64,000 nt of DNA, taken from JAEWSN01 sp942493335. GTDB lineage: Bacteria; Bacillota; Clostridia; DSM-8532. Under the pieces are notes generated by a model. That model was not told the origin of the DNA and searched no databases. It worked only from the letters and a program-made list of their open reading frames with translations. A program made the position numbers and the translations under genes. The DNA lies in NCBI GenBank assembly GCA_942493335.1, contig OW818693.1, positions 4,340,001 through 4,404,000 of the forward strand, in the 5' to 3' direction. This document shows positions 35,012-44,137 of this stretch, one piece after another. Position 1 is the first letter of the stretch. Each line of letters opens with the position of its first letter.

Positions 35012-37435
35012 ATGAAACCAGCAACAAACGGGAAAAAGTCGAAAATCATGCCATTGCTGCCTTTGCGCGGCATTGTGGTGTTTCCCTACATGATCCTTCA
35101 CTTTGATGTGGGTCGCGCCAAGTCCGTCAAGGCGCTCGAAGACGCCATGCTGAAGGATCAGACCATTTTTCTGACCGCACAGCGGGATCCCGGCGAGGAA
35201 GAGCCGGGCCGGGAGGATATCTACCCGATCGGAACCGTTGCGCGCATCAAGCAGCTGCTGCGCTTGCCGGGCGATACGATCCGTGTGCTGGTCGAAGGAC
35301 TGGAACGCGCACGGATTGCGGAATGGAAGGATGACGAACCTTACTTCACCGTAGCCGTGGAGGAAGTTCGTGTGCCGAGGGTTTCTCGCAACAAGTCCGA
35401 GGTGGAGGCGCTGGCCAGGCAGGTAGTCGAGCATTTCGAACGGTATGCCAAGCTGACCAACCGCATTTCTCCGGATGCAACCTTGTCCGTGAGTGCCGTT
35501 GACGATTTTTCCCGTCTGCCGGATGTCGTCGCTTCCAACATGAACACCGGTGTGGAAATGAAGCAGGCCATTCTGGCTGAACCTTCCCCGAAGCGCAGGC
35601 TGGAGAAGCTGCTGGACATTCTGGCAAAGGAAATCGAGATTCTGGAGATCGAGCGGAACATCAACAGCAAGGTTCGTCAGTCCATCGACAAGTCGCAGCG
35701 CGAGTATTACCTGCGCGAACAGATGAAGGCGATCCAGAAGGAACTCGGCGATCACGAGTCGGGCGGCGATGAGGGCGACGAATACAAATCCCGCATCGAG
35801 GAGGCAAAGCTTCCGGAGGAAGTGGAGAAGAAGGCGCTCAAGGAACTGGATCGTCTGCAGAAAATGCACTCCTCCTCGGCGGAAAGCGGCGTCATCCGGA
35901 CGTACCTGGACTGGATTCTGGAACTGCCCTGGACGACTGCCACGGAGGAGAACCTCGATCTGGATCATGCGGCAGAAGTCCTTGCACGGGATCATTATGG
36001 TCTTGAGAAGGTCAAGGAGCGCATGGTGGAATATCTGGCCGTGCGCAAGCTCCGCCATGGCCTGCACGGGCCGATCATCTGCCTCGCAGGCCCTCCCGGC
36101 GTCGGGAAGACCTCCATCGCGCGTTCCATCGCGGAAGCGCTGAACAGGAAGTATGTCCGGATGTCGCTCGGCGGCGTCCGGGATGAGGCGGAGATCCGCG
36201 GCCATCGCCGCACCTATGTCGGCGCCATGCCGGGACGCATCATCTCCGCCATCAAGCAGTCCGGGAGCCGGAACCCGTTGATCCTGCTCGACGAGATCGA
36301 CAAAATGTCCAGCGATTTCCGCGGGGATCCGTCCTCCGCCATGCTGGAGGTGCTGGATGCGGAACAGAACAAGGATTTTCGGGATCACTACATGGAACTC
36401 CCGTTCGATCTTTCGGATGTTCTCTTCGTGACAACCGCCAATTACAAGGATGCCATCCCGCGTCCGTTGCTCGACCGAATGGAAGTCATCGACATATCAG
36501 GGTATACGGACGAGGAAAAGGTCCACATCGCCATGCGCCATCTGATTCCGAAGCAGCTCGGGATGCATGGGATTCCGGAGGGACGCCTGAAGTTCGAGGC
36601 GACTGCGGTCCGCGAAATCATCCATCACTACACGCGGGAGGCGGGGGTCCGAAATCTGGAACGTTCCATCAACTCCGTCATGCGCAAATGCGCGAAGGAC
36701 CTGGTGACGGATGATGCGCTTTCCATCCGCGTCAATTCGAAAACCGTCCAGAAGTATCTGGGTGCGCGAAAATTCCTTGTGGACAAGGCGAATGAGGCGG
36801 ATGAGGTCGGCGTGGCACGCGGTCTTGCGTGGACCCCTGTCGGCGGCGACACGCTTGCCATTGAAGTGAACCTCATGCGCGGGGACGGCTCGCTCGAACT
36901 CACGGGTCAGCTTGGCGACGTGATGAAGGAATCCGCCCGGATCGCACGGAGCGTCGTCCGCTCGCGCGCCGAGGAGCTCGGGATCGATCCGATGTTCCAC
37001 AAGCGTTTGGACATGCACCTGCACGTTCCGGAAGGCGCGATCCCGAAGGACGGTCCTTCGGCCGGCATCACGCTAGCAACCGCAATGGTCTCGGCGCTTA
37101 CCGGCATTGCCATCAAGAAGAACGTCGCGATGACAGGGGAGATTACCTTGCGTGGACGGGTTCTCGCCATCGGCGGTCTGAAGGAAAAAACACTGGCCGC
37201 ACATCGCGCCGGCATCGACACGATCATCATCCCCATCGAGAACAAGAAGGATATCGAGGAAATCCCCCTGAAGATACGTGAAAAGCTCCGTATCATCCCG
37301 GTTTCCCGATTTGAACAGGTCCTGAGGCATGCGCTGGTCCGGATGCCGGTTCCGACGCAGACGCCGACGGAAAAGCCGACCGGCATGTTCCCGGGGGTGA
37401 AGGAAACATCACCTGCCTCCGAAATGGAGCACTAG
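35012..37435 (+). CDS. lon: ATP-dependent protease Lon
   Basis: 807 residues, the full LonA layout: N-terminal substrate domain (MPLLPLRGIVVFPYMI), a coiled-coil region, the AAA+ module with Walker A GPPGVGKTS and Walker B LILLDEIDK, and the protease domain with catalytic Ser in PKDGPSAG and Lys in GGLKEKTLAA. ATG 35012 is chosen because GGGGG is nearby and it aligns with the family; longer in-frame starts exist. It degrades misfolded and regulatory proteins. Tandem promoters lie upstream and an amidohydrolase gene follows after 24 bp. Confidence 0.96.
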   Translation: MKPATNGKKSKIMPLLPLRGIVVFPYMILHFDVGRAKSVKALEDAMLKDQTIFLTAQRDPGEEEPGREDIYPIGTVARIKQLLRLPGDTIRVLVEGLERARIAEWKDDEPYFTVAVEEVRVPRVSRNKSEVEALARQVVEHFERYAKLTNRISPDATLSVSAVDDFSRLPDVVASNMNTGVEMKQAILAEPSPKRRLEKLLDILAKEIEILEIERNINSKVRQSIDKSQREYYLREQMKAIQKELGDHESGGDEGDEYKSRIEEAKLPEEVEKKALKELDRLQKMHSSSAESGVIRTYLDWILELPWTTATEENLDLDHAAEVLARDHYGLEKVKERMVEYLAVRKLRHGLHGPIICLAGPPGVGKTSIARSIAEALNRKYVRMSLGGVRDEAEIRGHRRTYVGAMPGRIISAIKQSGSRNPLILLDEIDKMSSDFRGDPSSAMLEVLDAEQNKDFRDHYMELPFDLSDVLFVTTANYKDAIPRPLLDRMEVIDISGYTDEEKVHIAMRHLIPKQLGMHGIPEGRLKFEATAVREIIHHYTREAGVRNLERSINSVMRKCAKDLVTDDALSIRVNSKTVQKYLGARKFLVDKANEADEVGVARGLAWTPVGGDTLAIEVNLMRGDGSLELTGQLGDVMKESARIARSVVRSRAEELGIDPMFHKRLDMHLHVPEGAIPKDGPSAGITLATAMVSALTGIAIKKNVAMTGEITLRGRVLAIGGLKEKTLAAHRAGIDTIIIPIENKKDIEEIPLKIREKLRIIPVSRFEQVLRHALVRMPVPTQTPTEKPTGMFPGVKETSPASEMEH

Positions 37436-37459
37436 GATTTCAATCACTGGAGGTTATCA

Positions 37460-38644
37460 ATGCTCATTCTGCGCAATGCGCTGATTCATACGATGGCGGG
37501 ACAAGTCTGGGATGACGGATTTCTGACCGTCGAGAACGGGAAAATCACCGCCGTCGGATCGATGGCAGGCTGCCCTTCACCTTCGGCCGATGACCAGGTG
37601 TTGGACGCGGGCGGGCGCTGGACGATGCCCGGGCTTGTCGACGGTCATTGCCACCTGGGGGTTTTCGGGGATGGCATCGGATTCGAGGGGGACGACGGCA
37701 ACGAGGCCACGGATCCCGTCACGCCGCACCTTCGGGTACTCGACGGGGTCCATCATGCGGACCGCAGCTTCTCCGAGGCGGTTGCGGCCGGCGTGACGAC
37801 CGTTGTCACGGGTCCGGGGAGCGCCAATGTCATCGGAGGCCAGTTTGCCGCACTCAAGACAGTTGGCCGAACGGTCGATGAAATGGTCTTCAAGGCGCCT
37901 TGCGCCATGAAAATCGCGTTTGGGGAGAACCCGAAGTCCGTTTACCACGAAAAGCATCAGACACCCAGCACGCGCATGGCCACGGCCGCCGTTCTGCGGG
38001 AGAACCTGCTCCTCGCACGCGAGTATCAGGATATGCTGGAGGAGCATGAAGCCGATCCGGACGAAAAGGACAAGCCGGATTATGACATGAAGCTTGAGGC
38101 CCTGTTGCCGGTGTTGCGGGGGGAACTTGTAGTGAAGGCACATGCACACCGGGCGGACGACATTGCGACCGCGCTGAGAATCCGAAAGGAGTTCGGGCTG
38201 GACCTCACCATCGAGCACTGCACCGAGGGCTGGATGATGGCGGACGTACTGAAGGAATCCGGTGTGGATGTCATCGTCGGACCACTGCTCACGGATCGCT
38301 CGAAACCCGAGCTGCGAAACCAGGAGCTGGGCAACGCCGCCCTTCTTGAAGCGGCCGGCGTGCTTCCCGCCATCATGAGCGATCATCCGGAAGTGCCTGT
38401 CCGTCATCTGCTGCTCTCCGCTGCGATGGCCGCCACGGAAGGCCTTTCCGAAGCGGCGGCCCTGCGTTCCGTCACCATCCGTGCCGCTGAAGTCTGCCGG
38501 ATCGCGGATCGCGTCGGCAGTCTGGAAACGGGCAAGGACGGGGACTTTGTCCTGTTTTCCGGGCATCCGTTCGCGCATGGGACCCGTGTGGACTGCACCG
38601 TCATCGAAGGGAAAATCGTTCACCGGCGGGAGGAATTCCGATGA
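37460..38644 (+). CDS. Amidohydrolase (imidazolonepropionase/dihydroorotase-like)
   Basis: 394-residue metal-dependent hydrolase. The N-terminal strand domain (ILRNALIHTM) leads to the metal motif DGHCHLG; later His residues lie in KAHAHRADD and IEHCTEGW, and the final Asp in IMSDHPE. It ends with the typical GKDGDFVLFSGHP closing strand. The substrate is unknown; a cyclic amide or dipeptide is plausible. GGAGG lies before ATG 37460, and the stop overlaps tsaE (ATGA), so it is translationally coupled to the t6A genes. Confidence 0.87.
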   Translation: MLILRNALIHTMAGQVWDDGFLTVENGKITAVGSMAGCPSPSADDQVLDAGGRWTMPGLVDGHCHLGVFGDGIGFEGDDGNEATDPVTPHLRVLDGVHHADRSFSEAVAAGVTTVVTGPGSANVIGGQFAALKTVGRTVDEMVFKAPCAMKIAFGENPKSVYHEKHQTPSTRMATAAVLRENLLLAREYQDMLEEHEADPDEKDKPDYDMKLEALLPVLRGELVVKAHAHRADDIATALRIRKEFGLDLTIEHCTEGWMMADVLKESGVDVIVGPLLTDRSKPELRNQELGNAALLEAAGVLPAIMSDHPEVPVRHLLLSAAMAATEGLSEAAALRSVTIRAAEVCRIADRVGSLETGKDGDFVLFSGHPFAHGTRVDCTVIEGKIVHRREEFR

Positions 38645-39114
38645 GGGTTTCCGAGTCTGCGGGATGGACGATCGAGAGCGGCAGCGAGCAGGAAACCCTT
38701 GACGCGGGAAAACGGCTGGCCGAAAGGTTGCCGCCCGGCAGTACGGTTTGTCTGGAAGGAGATCTGGGTACGGGGAAAACCGTGTTTGCACGCGGATTCG
38801 CGGCAGGGCTCGGAATTGCCGGTCCAGTGACCAGTCCGACCTTCACGCTGGTGAATTCCTATGAAGGGCGGGCAGCGGACGGATCCGCGCGGACGCTTCA
38901 TCATTTTGACCTGTATCGGATCGATGATCCGGAGGAGCTGTTCGGGATCGGCTGGGATGAATATTTCGACGGAGAAGCCGTCTGCCTGGTGGAATGGCCG
39001 GAACGCGCCGGAGCCCTGCTCCCGGATGACTGCTGCCACGTCGGGATCCGCAGGGGACCGGCACATCCCGAGCACCGCATCATCACCGTCGGCAAGGAGG
39101 GGAGGGGCGCATGA
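38641..39114 (+). CDS. tsaE: tRNA t6A biosynthesis ATPase TsaE
   Basis: 157-residue P-loop ATPase of the TsaBDE complex that makes N6-threonylcarbamoyladenosine on ANN-decoding tRNAs. Walker A GDLGTGKT, the family motif SPTFTLVNSYEG and the HHFDLYRIDDPEEL segment are all present. The start overlaps the amidohydrolase stop and its own stop overlaps tsaB (ATGA both times). Confidence 0.95.
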   Translation: MRVSESAGWTIESGSEQETLDAGKRLAERLPPGSTVCLEGDLGTGKTVFARGFAAGLGIAGPVTSPTFTLVNSYEGRAADGSARTLHHFDLYRIDDPEELFGIGWDEYFDGEAVCLVEWPERAGALLPDDCCHVGIRRGPAHPEHRIITVGKEGRGA

Positions 39115-39824
39115 GGATTCTCGCCATTGATACAGCCTGCATGACCGCGACCTGCGCGGTCTCCGAAAACGGAGCCCTTCTTGCAGAATCCGCCTTGCAC
39201 GGGAAGCGGACGCATTCACAAAAACTGCTTCCCATGGTTTCCGCCATGCTGGAATCCCTTTCCCTGCAACCTGCAGACATGGATGCGTTTGCCGTATCCG
39301 TGGGACCCGGTTCCTTCACGGGCCTGCGGATTGGCGTCGTGACGGTGAAGGGGCTCGCCTTTGCGACCGACAGACCCTGCTACGGAATTCCAACCCTGCA
39401 GGCGCTGGCCCTCACGATTCCCTGGTTTGACGGGATTGTCTGCCCGGTGCTGGATGCACGAAACCAGCAGGCCTTTTGTGGCTTCTACGAGCGCCAGGTC
39501 CGCGAAGCGGTCTCCCTCGGAGAAGATACGGCCCTGCACGTGGATGCTCTTGCCGACCGGTTGGCGGCTTTCAATCGGAACGTTCTGCTGGTCGGCGATA
39601 TTGCGGAAAAATTCCAGACCCTCATTTCCGCCCGATGGCATGAAACAGGCATCACGCAGAACATCCATGCCGCTGATCCCACGCTTTTCGGGACCCGGGC
39701 CGCGGCGGTTGCGATCCTGGCCGGAAAGCGGCTGGAAGCCGGAGATTCAGGGGACGCTGCCACATTGATGCCGGAATATCTTCGACAGTCCCAGGCTGAA
39801 CGTTTCAAGCGGAATAACGCGTAA
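39111..39824 (+). CDS. tsaB: tRNA t6A biosynthesis protein TsaB
   Basis: 237-residue ASKHA-fold partner that binds and stabilises TsaD. ILAIDTACMTATCAV at the start and SVGPGSFTGLRIGVVTVKGLA are signature segments. GGAGGGG precedes the start, which overlaps tsaE. tsaD itself is not in the window. rimI follows after 20 bp, the usual neighbour in Firmicutes. Confidence 0.95.
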   Translation: MRILAIDTACMTATCAVSENGALLAESALHGKRTHSQKLLPMVSAMLESLSLQPADMDAFAVSVGPGSFTGLRIGVVTVKGLAFATDRPCYGIPTLQALALTIPWFDGIVCPVLDARNQQAFCGFYERQVREAVSLGEDTALHVDALADRLAAFNRNVLLVGDIAEKFQTLISARWHETGITQNIHAADPTLFGTRAAAVAILAGKRLEAGDSGDAATLMPEYLRQSQAERFKRNNA

Positions 39825-39844
39825 CCGAAGGCGGAGGATGCATG

Positions 39845-40327
39845 ATGTCTGGCCTGAACATCCGTCGGATGGCGGAAGGAGATCTGTCCCGGCTTGCCGA
39901 AGTGGAAACGCGCTGTTTCACCATTCCCTGGTCGCGCAGCATGCTGGAGGAGGAACTTGCCAATCCGAATGCCCTTTACCTTGTGGCTGAACAGGACGAC
40001 ATGATTCTCGGCTATGCCGGCTCATGGCTCGTCTTTGACGAAGGGCACATCACGAATATCGCGGTTGAGCCGTCCGCCAGAAGAACTGGGGTCGGACGCA
40101 CCCTGCTTGCAGCATTGCTCGAAGGCATGCATGGGGCCGGCGTCCGGTCCGCCACCCTGGAGGTCCGAAGGGGAAATGCACCGGCCATCGCCCTGTACCA
40201 GTCCTTCGGCTTCGTCGTGGAGGGCGTGCGGCGCGGGTATTACAACGACAACAACGAGGATGCACTCATCATGTGGGTGCAGATGACGGAATCTGGAAAT
40301 GGAAACCAAAGCAGGCAAGGGGGATAA
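39845..40327 (+). CDS. rimI: Ribosomal protein S18-alanine N-acetyltransferase
   Basis: 160-residue GNAT acetyltransferase. Motif A, ITNIAVEPSARRTGVGRTLL, binds acetyl-CoA; LEVRRGNAPAIALYQSFGF and GYYNDNNEDALIM are typical of RimI. ATG 39845 is 7 nt from GGAGG (39833-39837); ATG 39842 is an equal alternative. It follows tsaB as in many Firmicutes and ends 4 bp before the next gene. Confidence 0.92.
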   Translation: MSGLNIRRMAEGDLSRLAEVETRCFTIPWSRSMLEEELANPNALYLVAEQDDMILGYAGSWLVFDEGHITNIAVEPSARRTGVGRTLLAALLEGMHGAGVRSATLEVRRGNAPAIALYQSFGFVVEGVRRGYYNDNNEDALIMWVQMTESGNGNQSRQGG

Positions 40328-40331
40328 GCGC

Positions 40332-42740
40332 ATGGACGTCAGACCACTCTCCGCCGAACAGCTTCGCAGGGAAATGAACCCATCCGACTTCGATTTCTCG
40401 GACACCTCGCAGCTGAGTCCCTCCAGGGAGCTCATCGGTCAGCAACGGGCGGTGGATGCGCTTGATTTCGGTCTGCGCATCAGGCTGGACGGATACAACA
40501 TCTACATGAGCGGCGAGTCCGGCGAAGGCAAGACCCGCTACGCCATGGAATGCGCGCAGAAAGCCGCGCGCGCGATGCCGATTCCGGAAGACTGGGTCCA
40601 TGTGCACAATTTCGACGATCCTGACCAGCCGAAGGCCATGAACATGCCGGCGGGCACCGGCCGTGTGTTCAAGAAGGACATGGAGGAGTTTATCCGCATC
40701 ATCGAGCAGGAAATCGTCAAGGCCTTCGACGGCGAGGACTATCAAACGGAGCGGACCCGCATCATCCGCCAATACAAGGACAAGAAGGACAAGCTGGTCG
40801 CAGAGCTCAATCAGGAAGCGGCGTCCCGCGACTTCCGCGTCAAGATGACAAATTCCGGCATCTATTTCCTCCCGATCGTGGACGGAAACCCCGTGGACGA
40901 AGAGGAGTTCAAGGAACTCGACGAGGAGCTCAAGATCGGGTTCAACAACAACATGGAGATTCTGCAGAAGGAATGCGCCGACATCGTGCGCAGGATCCGC
41001 GAAGTGGAGATGGAGGCCGAGGAGGCCGTCAAGGAGTGGGAAGGCCGCATCGCGCTTTATGCCGTCGGGATGCACATGGACGACCTGCGTGACAAATACG
41101 CGGAACGGGCCAACATCCTTGAGTACCTCGAACGGGTGCGCAGCGATATCCTGGCCAATCTGGACGCGCTGCGGGCGGAGGATTTCGGGGACGACCAGCA
41201 GGCAGCCTTCATGCAGATGATGATGAAGCGCAACCAGGAGGACGATCCGCGCGCCCGGTACCGCATCAATCTGCTGGTGGACAACGGAAGCCTGCACGGC
41301 GCTCCGGTCATCATCGACTACAACCCCACATACCAGAACATCATGGGCCGGTGCGACTATGAGAATGAAATGGGTTCGATGACGACGGACTTCATGCGCA
41401 TCAAGCCCGGCCTCCTGCATCAGGCAAACGGCGGGTTCCTGCTGATCCAGATGTCGGATCTCATCACCAATCCCCAATCCTTCGAGGCCATCAAGCGGTC
41501 CCTGAAGACGCGCCTCATCACCATCGAACCGATGAAGGACCAGATGAACATGATGGGGCTCGCCACGCTGAAGCCGGAACCCATCCCCCTGAATGTGAAG
41601 GTCATCCTGATCGGCAGTACGGAAATCCACCAGCTGCTGTACAGCCTGGACAGGGATTTCAAGAAATTGTTCAGGATCAAGGCGGATTTCGACGATGAGA
41701 TGACCTGGAACGAGGACAACATCTACCGGTTGGCGCAGTTCATCTCCGCTTGGTGTGCCAGGGAAGGAATCCGCCATTTCGACAGAACCGGTGTCGCTGC
41801 TGTCGTGAACCACTGTTCCTGGCTGGTGCAGGACCAGAACAAGCTGACGACCCACTTCAACGATATTGCCGCCATTCTGGCCGAATCCGGTACCTGGGCG
41901 GAGATGGACGGCGCAGAACGGGTCGGGGAGGCGCATGTCAAGAAGGCCATTGCGCAGCAGCGCCGGCGTTCGAGCAAATATGACGAGGACATGCTGGAAA
42001 TGTACGCGGATGGCACGCTCATGGTGGACACGGATGGCTGGATGACCGGACAGATCAACGGGCTCGCCGTTCTCGACATGGGGGATATCGCATTTGGCAA
42101 GCCTTCCCGCATCACAGCCACCACCTATATGGGCAAGAGCGGCATTGTCGACATCGAGCGGGAGGTGGAAACCGGCGGGGAGACCCATACCAAGGGAGTC
42201 CTCATCCTGAGCGGATATATCGGCAACCGGTTCGCGCAGGAAATTCCGCTTTCCCTGACGGCATCCATCTGCTTCGAGCAGATGTACGGTGGGGTGGAGG
42301 GAGACAGCGCTTCTTCAACGGAATTGTTCGCCATTCTCTCGAGCCTTGCGGATCTGCCTGTTTACCAGGGTTATGCCGTGACGGGTTCTGTGAACCAGCA
42401 TGGAATGATCCAGCCCATTGGTGGCGCAACCTACAAAATCGAGGGGTTCTTCGAGTTGTGCCGGGATCGGGGACTGACCGGAAAACAGGGTGTCATTCTT
42501 CCGTACCAGAATGTGAAGAGCCTGGTGTTGAACGACGAGGTCGTAGCCGCGGTTCGGGAAGGCAGGTTCCATATCTGGCCCATCCGTACCGTGGATGAGG
42601 GCATCAGCATCCTGACCGGCGTGCCGGCCGGCGAGAAGGGGGAGGATGGCAAATACCCGCCGGATTCCGTGAATGGACGCGTTTATGCCAAACTGCGGAA
42701 ATTTGCGGAGTCGGTATCAAAATACCATACCGGGAGCTGA
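40332..42740 (+). CDS. Lon-family protease of the LonB/LonC type (AAA_32)
   Basis: 802 residues. The N-terminal P-loop is present (SGESGEGKTRYA), but the Walker B region reads GGFLLIQMSDLI rather than an acidic DE pair, so ATP hydrolysis is doubtful. A long charged helical insertion (~residues 110-290) is followed by the AAA lid and a C-terminal Lon protease domain with catalytic Ser in GDSASSTEL and Lys in GATYKIEG. This layout matches the Lon-related family including YcbZ and LonC. It is distinct from the true lon upstream. ATG 40332 is 4 bp after rimI. Confidence 0.88.
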   Translation: MDVRPLSAEQLRREMNPSDFDFSDTSQLSPSRELIGQQRAVDALDFGLRIRLDGYNIYMSGESGEGKTRYAMECAQKAARAMPIPEDWVHVHNFDDPDQPKAMNMPAGTGRVFKKDMEEFIRIIEQEIVKAFDGEDYQTERTRIIRQYKDKKDKLVAELNQEAASRDFRVKMTNSGIYFLPIVDGNPVDEEEFKELDEELKIGFNNNMEILQKECADIVRRIREVEMEAEEAVKEWEGRIALYAVGMHMDDLRDKYAERANILEYLERVRSDILANLDALRAEDFGDDQQAAFMQMMMKRNQEDDPRARYRINLLVDNGSLHGAPVIIDYNPTYQNIMGRCDYENEMGSMTTDFMRIKPGLLHQANGGFLLIQMSDLITNPQSFEAIKRSLKTRLITIEPMKDQMNMMGLATLKPEPIPLNVKVILIGSTEIHQLLYSLDRDFKKLFRIKADFDDEMTWNEDNIYRLAQFISAWCAREGIRHFDRTGVAAVVNHCSWLVQDQNKLTTHFNDIAAILAESGTWAEMDGAERVGEAHVKKAIAQQRRRSSKYDEDMLEMYADGTLMVDTDGWMTGQINGLAVLDMGDIAFGKPSRITATTYMGKSGIVDIEREVETGGETHTKGVLILSGYIGNRFAQEIPLSLTASICFEQMYGGVEGDSASSTELFAILSSLADLPVYQGYAVTGSVNQHGMIQPIGGATYKIEGFFELCRDRGLTGKQGVILPYQNVKSLVLNDEVVAAVREGRFHIWPIRTVDEGISILTGVPAGEKGEDGKYPPDSVNGRVYAKLRKFAESVSKYHTGS

Positions 42741-42843
42741 CAGGTTCAGGGCCCTCATCCCCCGCTGGCGCATGACAGGTCCAAAACCATCGTCCCGCAT
42801 GCAGTGTGCAGGCATTCCGCATCAACACTCAGGAGGATACATC

Positions 42844-43119
42844 ATGAGCATCTTTGAGGCGGGCATGTTGATTTGTTTCGGAGCCGCCTGGCCGACGAAT
42901 ATCGCCAAATCCATCAAGGCGCGCACATCAAAGGGAAAGAGCCTTTCGTTCCTGCTGATCATTCTCGTGGGATACGTTTTCGGCATTCTGAACAAGGTGA
43001 TCCATCATCCGGACGACATCGTGTTGGTCCTGTATGTGATCAATTTTGTGATGGTGGGCGTCGACACAGCCTTATGGTTCCGCAATCGCAAGCTGGATCT
43101 TGCAGCCGGCGTGCAATAG
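42844..43119 (+). CDS. PQ-loop (SemiSWEET-like) small membrane protein
   Basis: 91 residues, three hydrophobic segments. The N-terminal helix contains AWPTNI, the PQ-loop type motif of SemiSWEET/MtN3 sugar transporters, which work as dimers of three-helix units. AGGAGG lies 7 nt before ATG 42844. The cargo is unknown; a sugar is the usual one. The 103-bp spacer from the Lon-like gene has no clear terminator, so it may belong to the same operon. Confidence 0.75.
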   Translation: MSIFEAGMLICFGAAWPTNIAKSIKARTSKGKSLSFLLIILVGYVFGILNKVIHHPDDIVLVLYVINFVMVGVDTALWFRNRKLDLAAGVQ

Positions 43120-43276
43120 GCGGCATCGCAGAAACGGCTGTCAAGACGTGCCTGGTTTTCATGGATCATCCCGTTCTGCATCCGGTTTGGATCCGGATTG
43201 GACCTTCGATTTTTCAACAGATTCCCGTCGGGCTTTTCGAGAACGCGAAAGTTCCGATGGCTCTAGGAAAAAAGCC

Positions 43277-43305
43277 TTGCCAAGAAAGAAGTTCTCTTGT
43301 ATAAT
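43277..43305 (+). promoter_or_regulatory. Promoter of the S10 ribosomal operon
   Basis: TTGCCA (43277-43282), 17-nt spacer, perfect TATAAT (43300-43305). Transcription from here gives a ~255-nt leader before rpsJ. Confidence 0.85.
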
Positions 43306-43324
43306 AACTCTTGCTGTGACATGG

Positions 43325-43482
43325 CATACGATGAAACCGCAGATGGCAAGCTTTGCTTGGGAACTGCGGCGGAGATTGTCCGACTCTGGGAAGCCGGGCG
43401 ACTAGTCACTCTACATGGACGTTTTGCGCAAGTGTGCGCATGTGTCTTTGCGTTACAGCCCTGGGGAAACCTCGGGCTTTTC
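43325..43482 (+). promoter_or_regulatory. S10-operon leader with attenuator-like terminator
   Basis: The leader holds several stems: a two-part hairpin CGCAG/CTGCG enclosing CAAGC/GCTTG (~43340-43370), TGCGCA/TGCGCA (43425-43440), and a terminator-like stem GCCC-GGGG/CCTC-GGGC (43456-43475) followed by TTTTCTT (43476-43482). A terminator placed before the first gene suggests transcription attenuation, as L4 does in other bacteria. The regulator here is inferred. Confidence 0.6.
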
Positions 43483-43566
43483 TTCTGGAAAGACGCGACA
43501 CACCCGGCCGTGTGGGTACGAGATGCTTCACTGACAGCGAACGAAAACACTCAAGGAGGCCTCTGT

Positions 43567-43878
43567 ATGGCGAACAAGCAGAAAATCCGTATCCGTCTCA
43601 AGGCATTCGATCACCAGGTGCTCGACGCATCCGCCGAGCGTATCGTGGAAACAGCGAAGCGTACCGGTGCGAAAGTGTCCGGTCCCGTGCCGCTGCCGAC
43701 CCACAAGGAAATCATGACCATCCTGCGCGCCCCCCACAAGTACAAGGATTCGCGCGAACAGTTCGAGATGCGTACACACAAGCGTCTCATCGACATCCTG
43801 ATGCCCACCTCGAAGACCGTGGACGCCCTCATGCGTCTCGACCTTCCCGCCGGCGTCGACATCGAGATAAAGCTTTAA
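43567..43878 (+). CDS. rpsJ: 30S ribosomal protein S10
   Basis: 103 residues, first gene of the S10 operon. KIRIRLKAFDHQVLD and MRTHKRLIDILMPTSKTVDALM are diagnostic. ATG 43567 follows AAGGAGG. Contrary to the usual tight packing, rplC starts 259 bp downstream. Confidence 0.97.
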   Translation: MANKQKIRIRLKAFDHQVLDASAERIVETAKRTGAKVSGPVPLPTHKEIMTILRAPHKYKDSREQFEMRTHKRLIDILMPTSKTVDALMRLDLPAGVDIEIKL

Positions 43879-44137
43879 TTCCTGTCAAGGAATGAAAGCG
43901 GCGGCAGGAACTTGCGAAGCAAGATCCGAGAGCAAGCTGTAATTGTTTCCGCGAAGCTGGAAGAATTACGACCGCGGCAATACGGTGCGAAGCAGCGTAT
44001 GAGAGCGGATGATGAGAAGGAATCACGAAGTCCCCACACACCGATTGACAGAACCCGGCAATTGCGCCCGGTTCTTGCAATAGAATTGTTACGTTCGGCC
44101 TGCACAGCTGAACCAATGACAGGAGGGTATTTAAACA
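43879..44137 (+). other. Long rpsJ-rplC spacer with hairpins
   Basis: No gene is seen. A hairpin with GTAATT/AATTAC outer arms and a TTCC/GGAA inner stem lies at 43939-43969, and a GAACC-GG/CC-GGTTC stem at ~44050-44080. No convincing promoter (TTGACA at ~44044 lacks a partner) and no T-tract terminator is visible. The spacer may be a regulatory or RNA-processing region. Confidence 0.5.

Noticed and set aside
42673..42843. N-terminal extension of the PQ-loop protein
   Set aside because: The extra residues overlap the end of the LonC-type gene, and AGGAGG fixes ATG 42844.
44040..44095. Second promoter before rplC (TTGACA near 44044)
   Set aside because: No acceptable -10 lies 16-18 nt downstream; TAGAAT near 44091 is too far.
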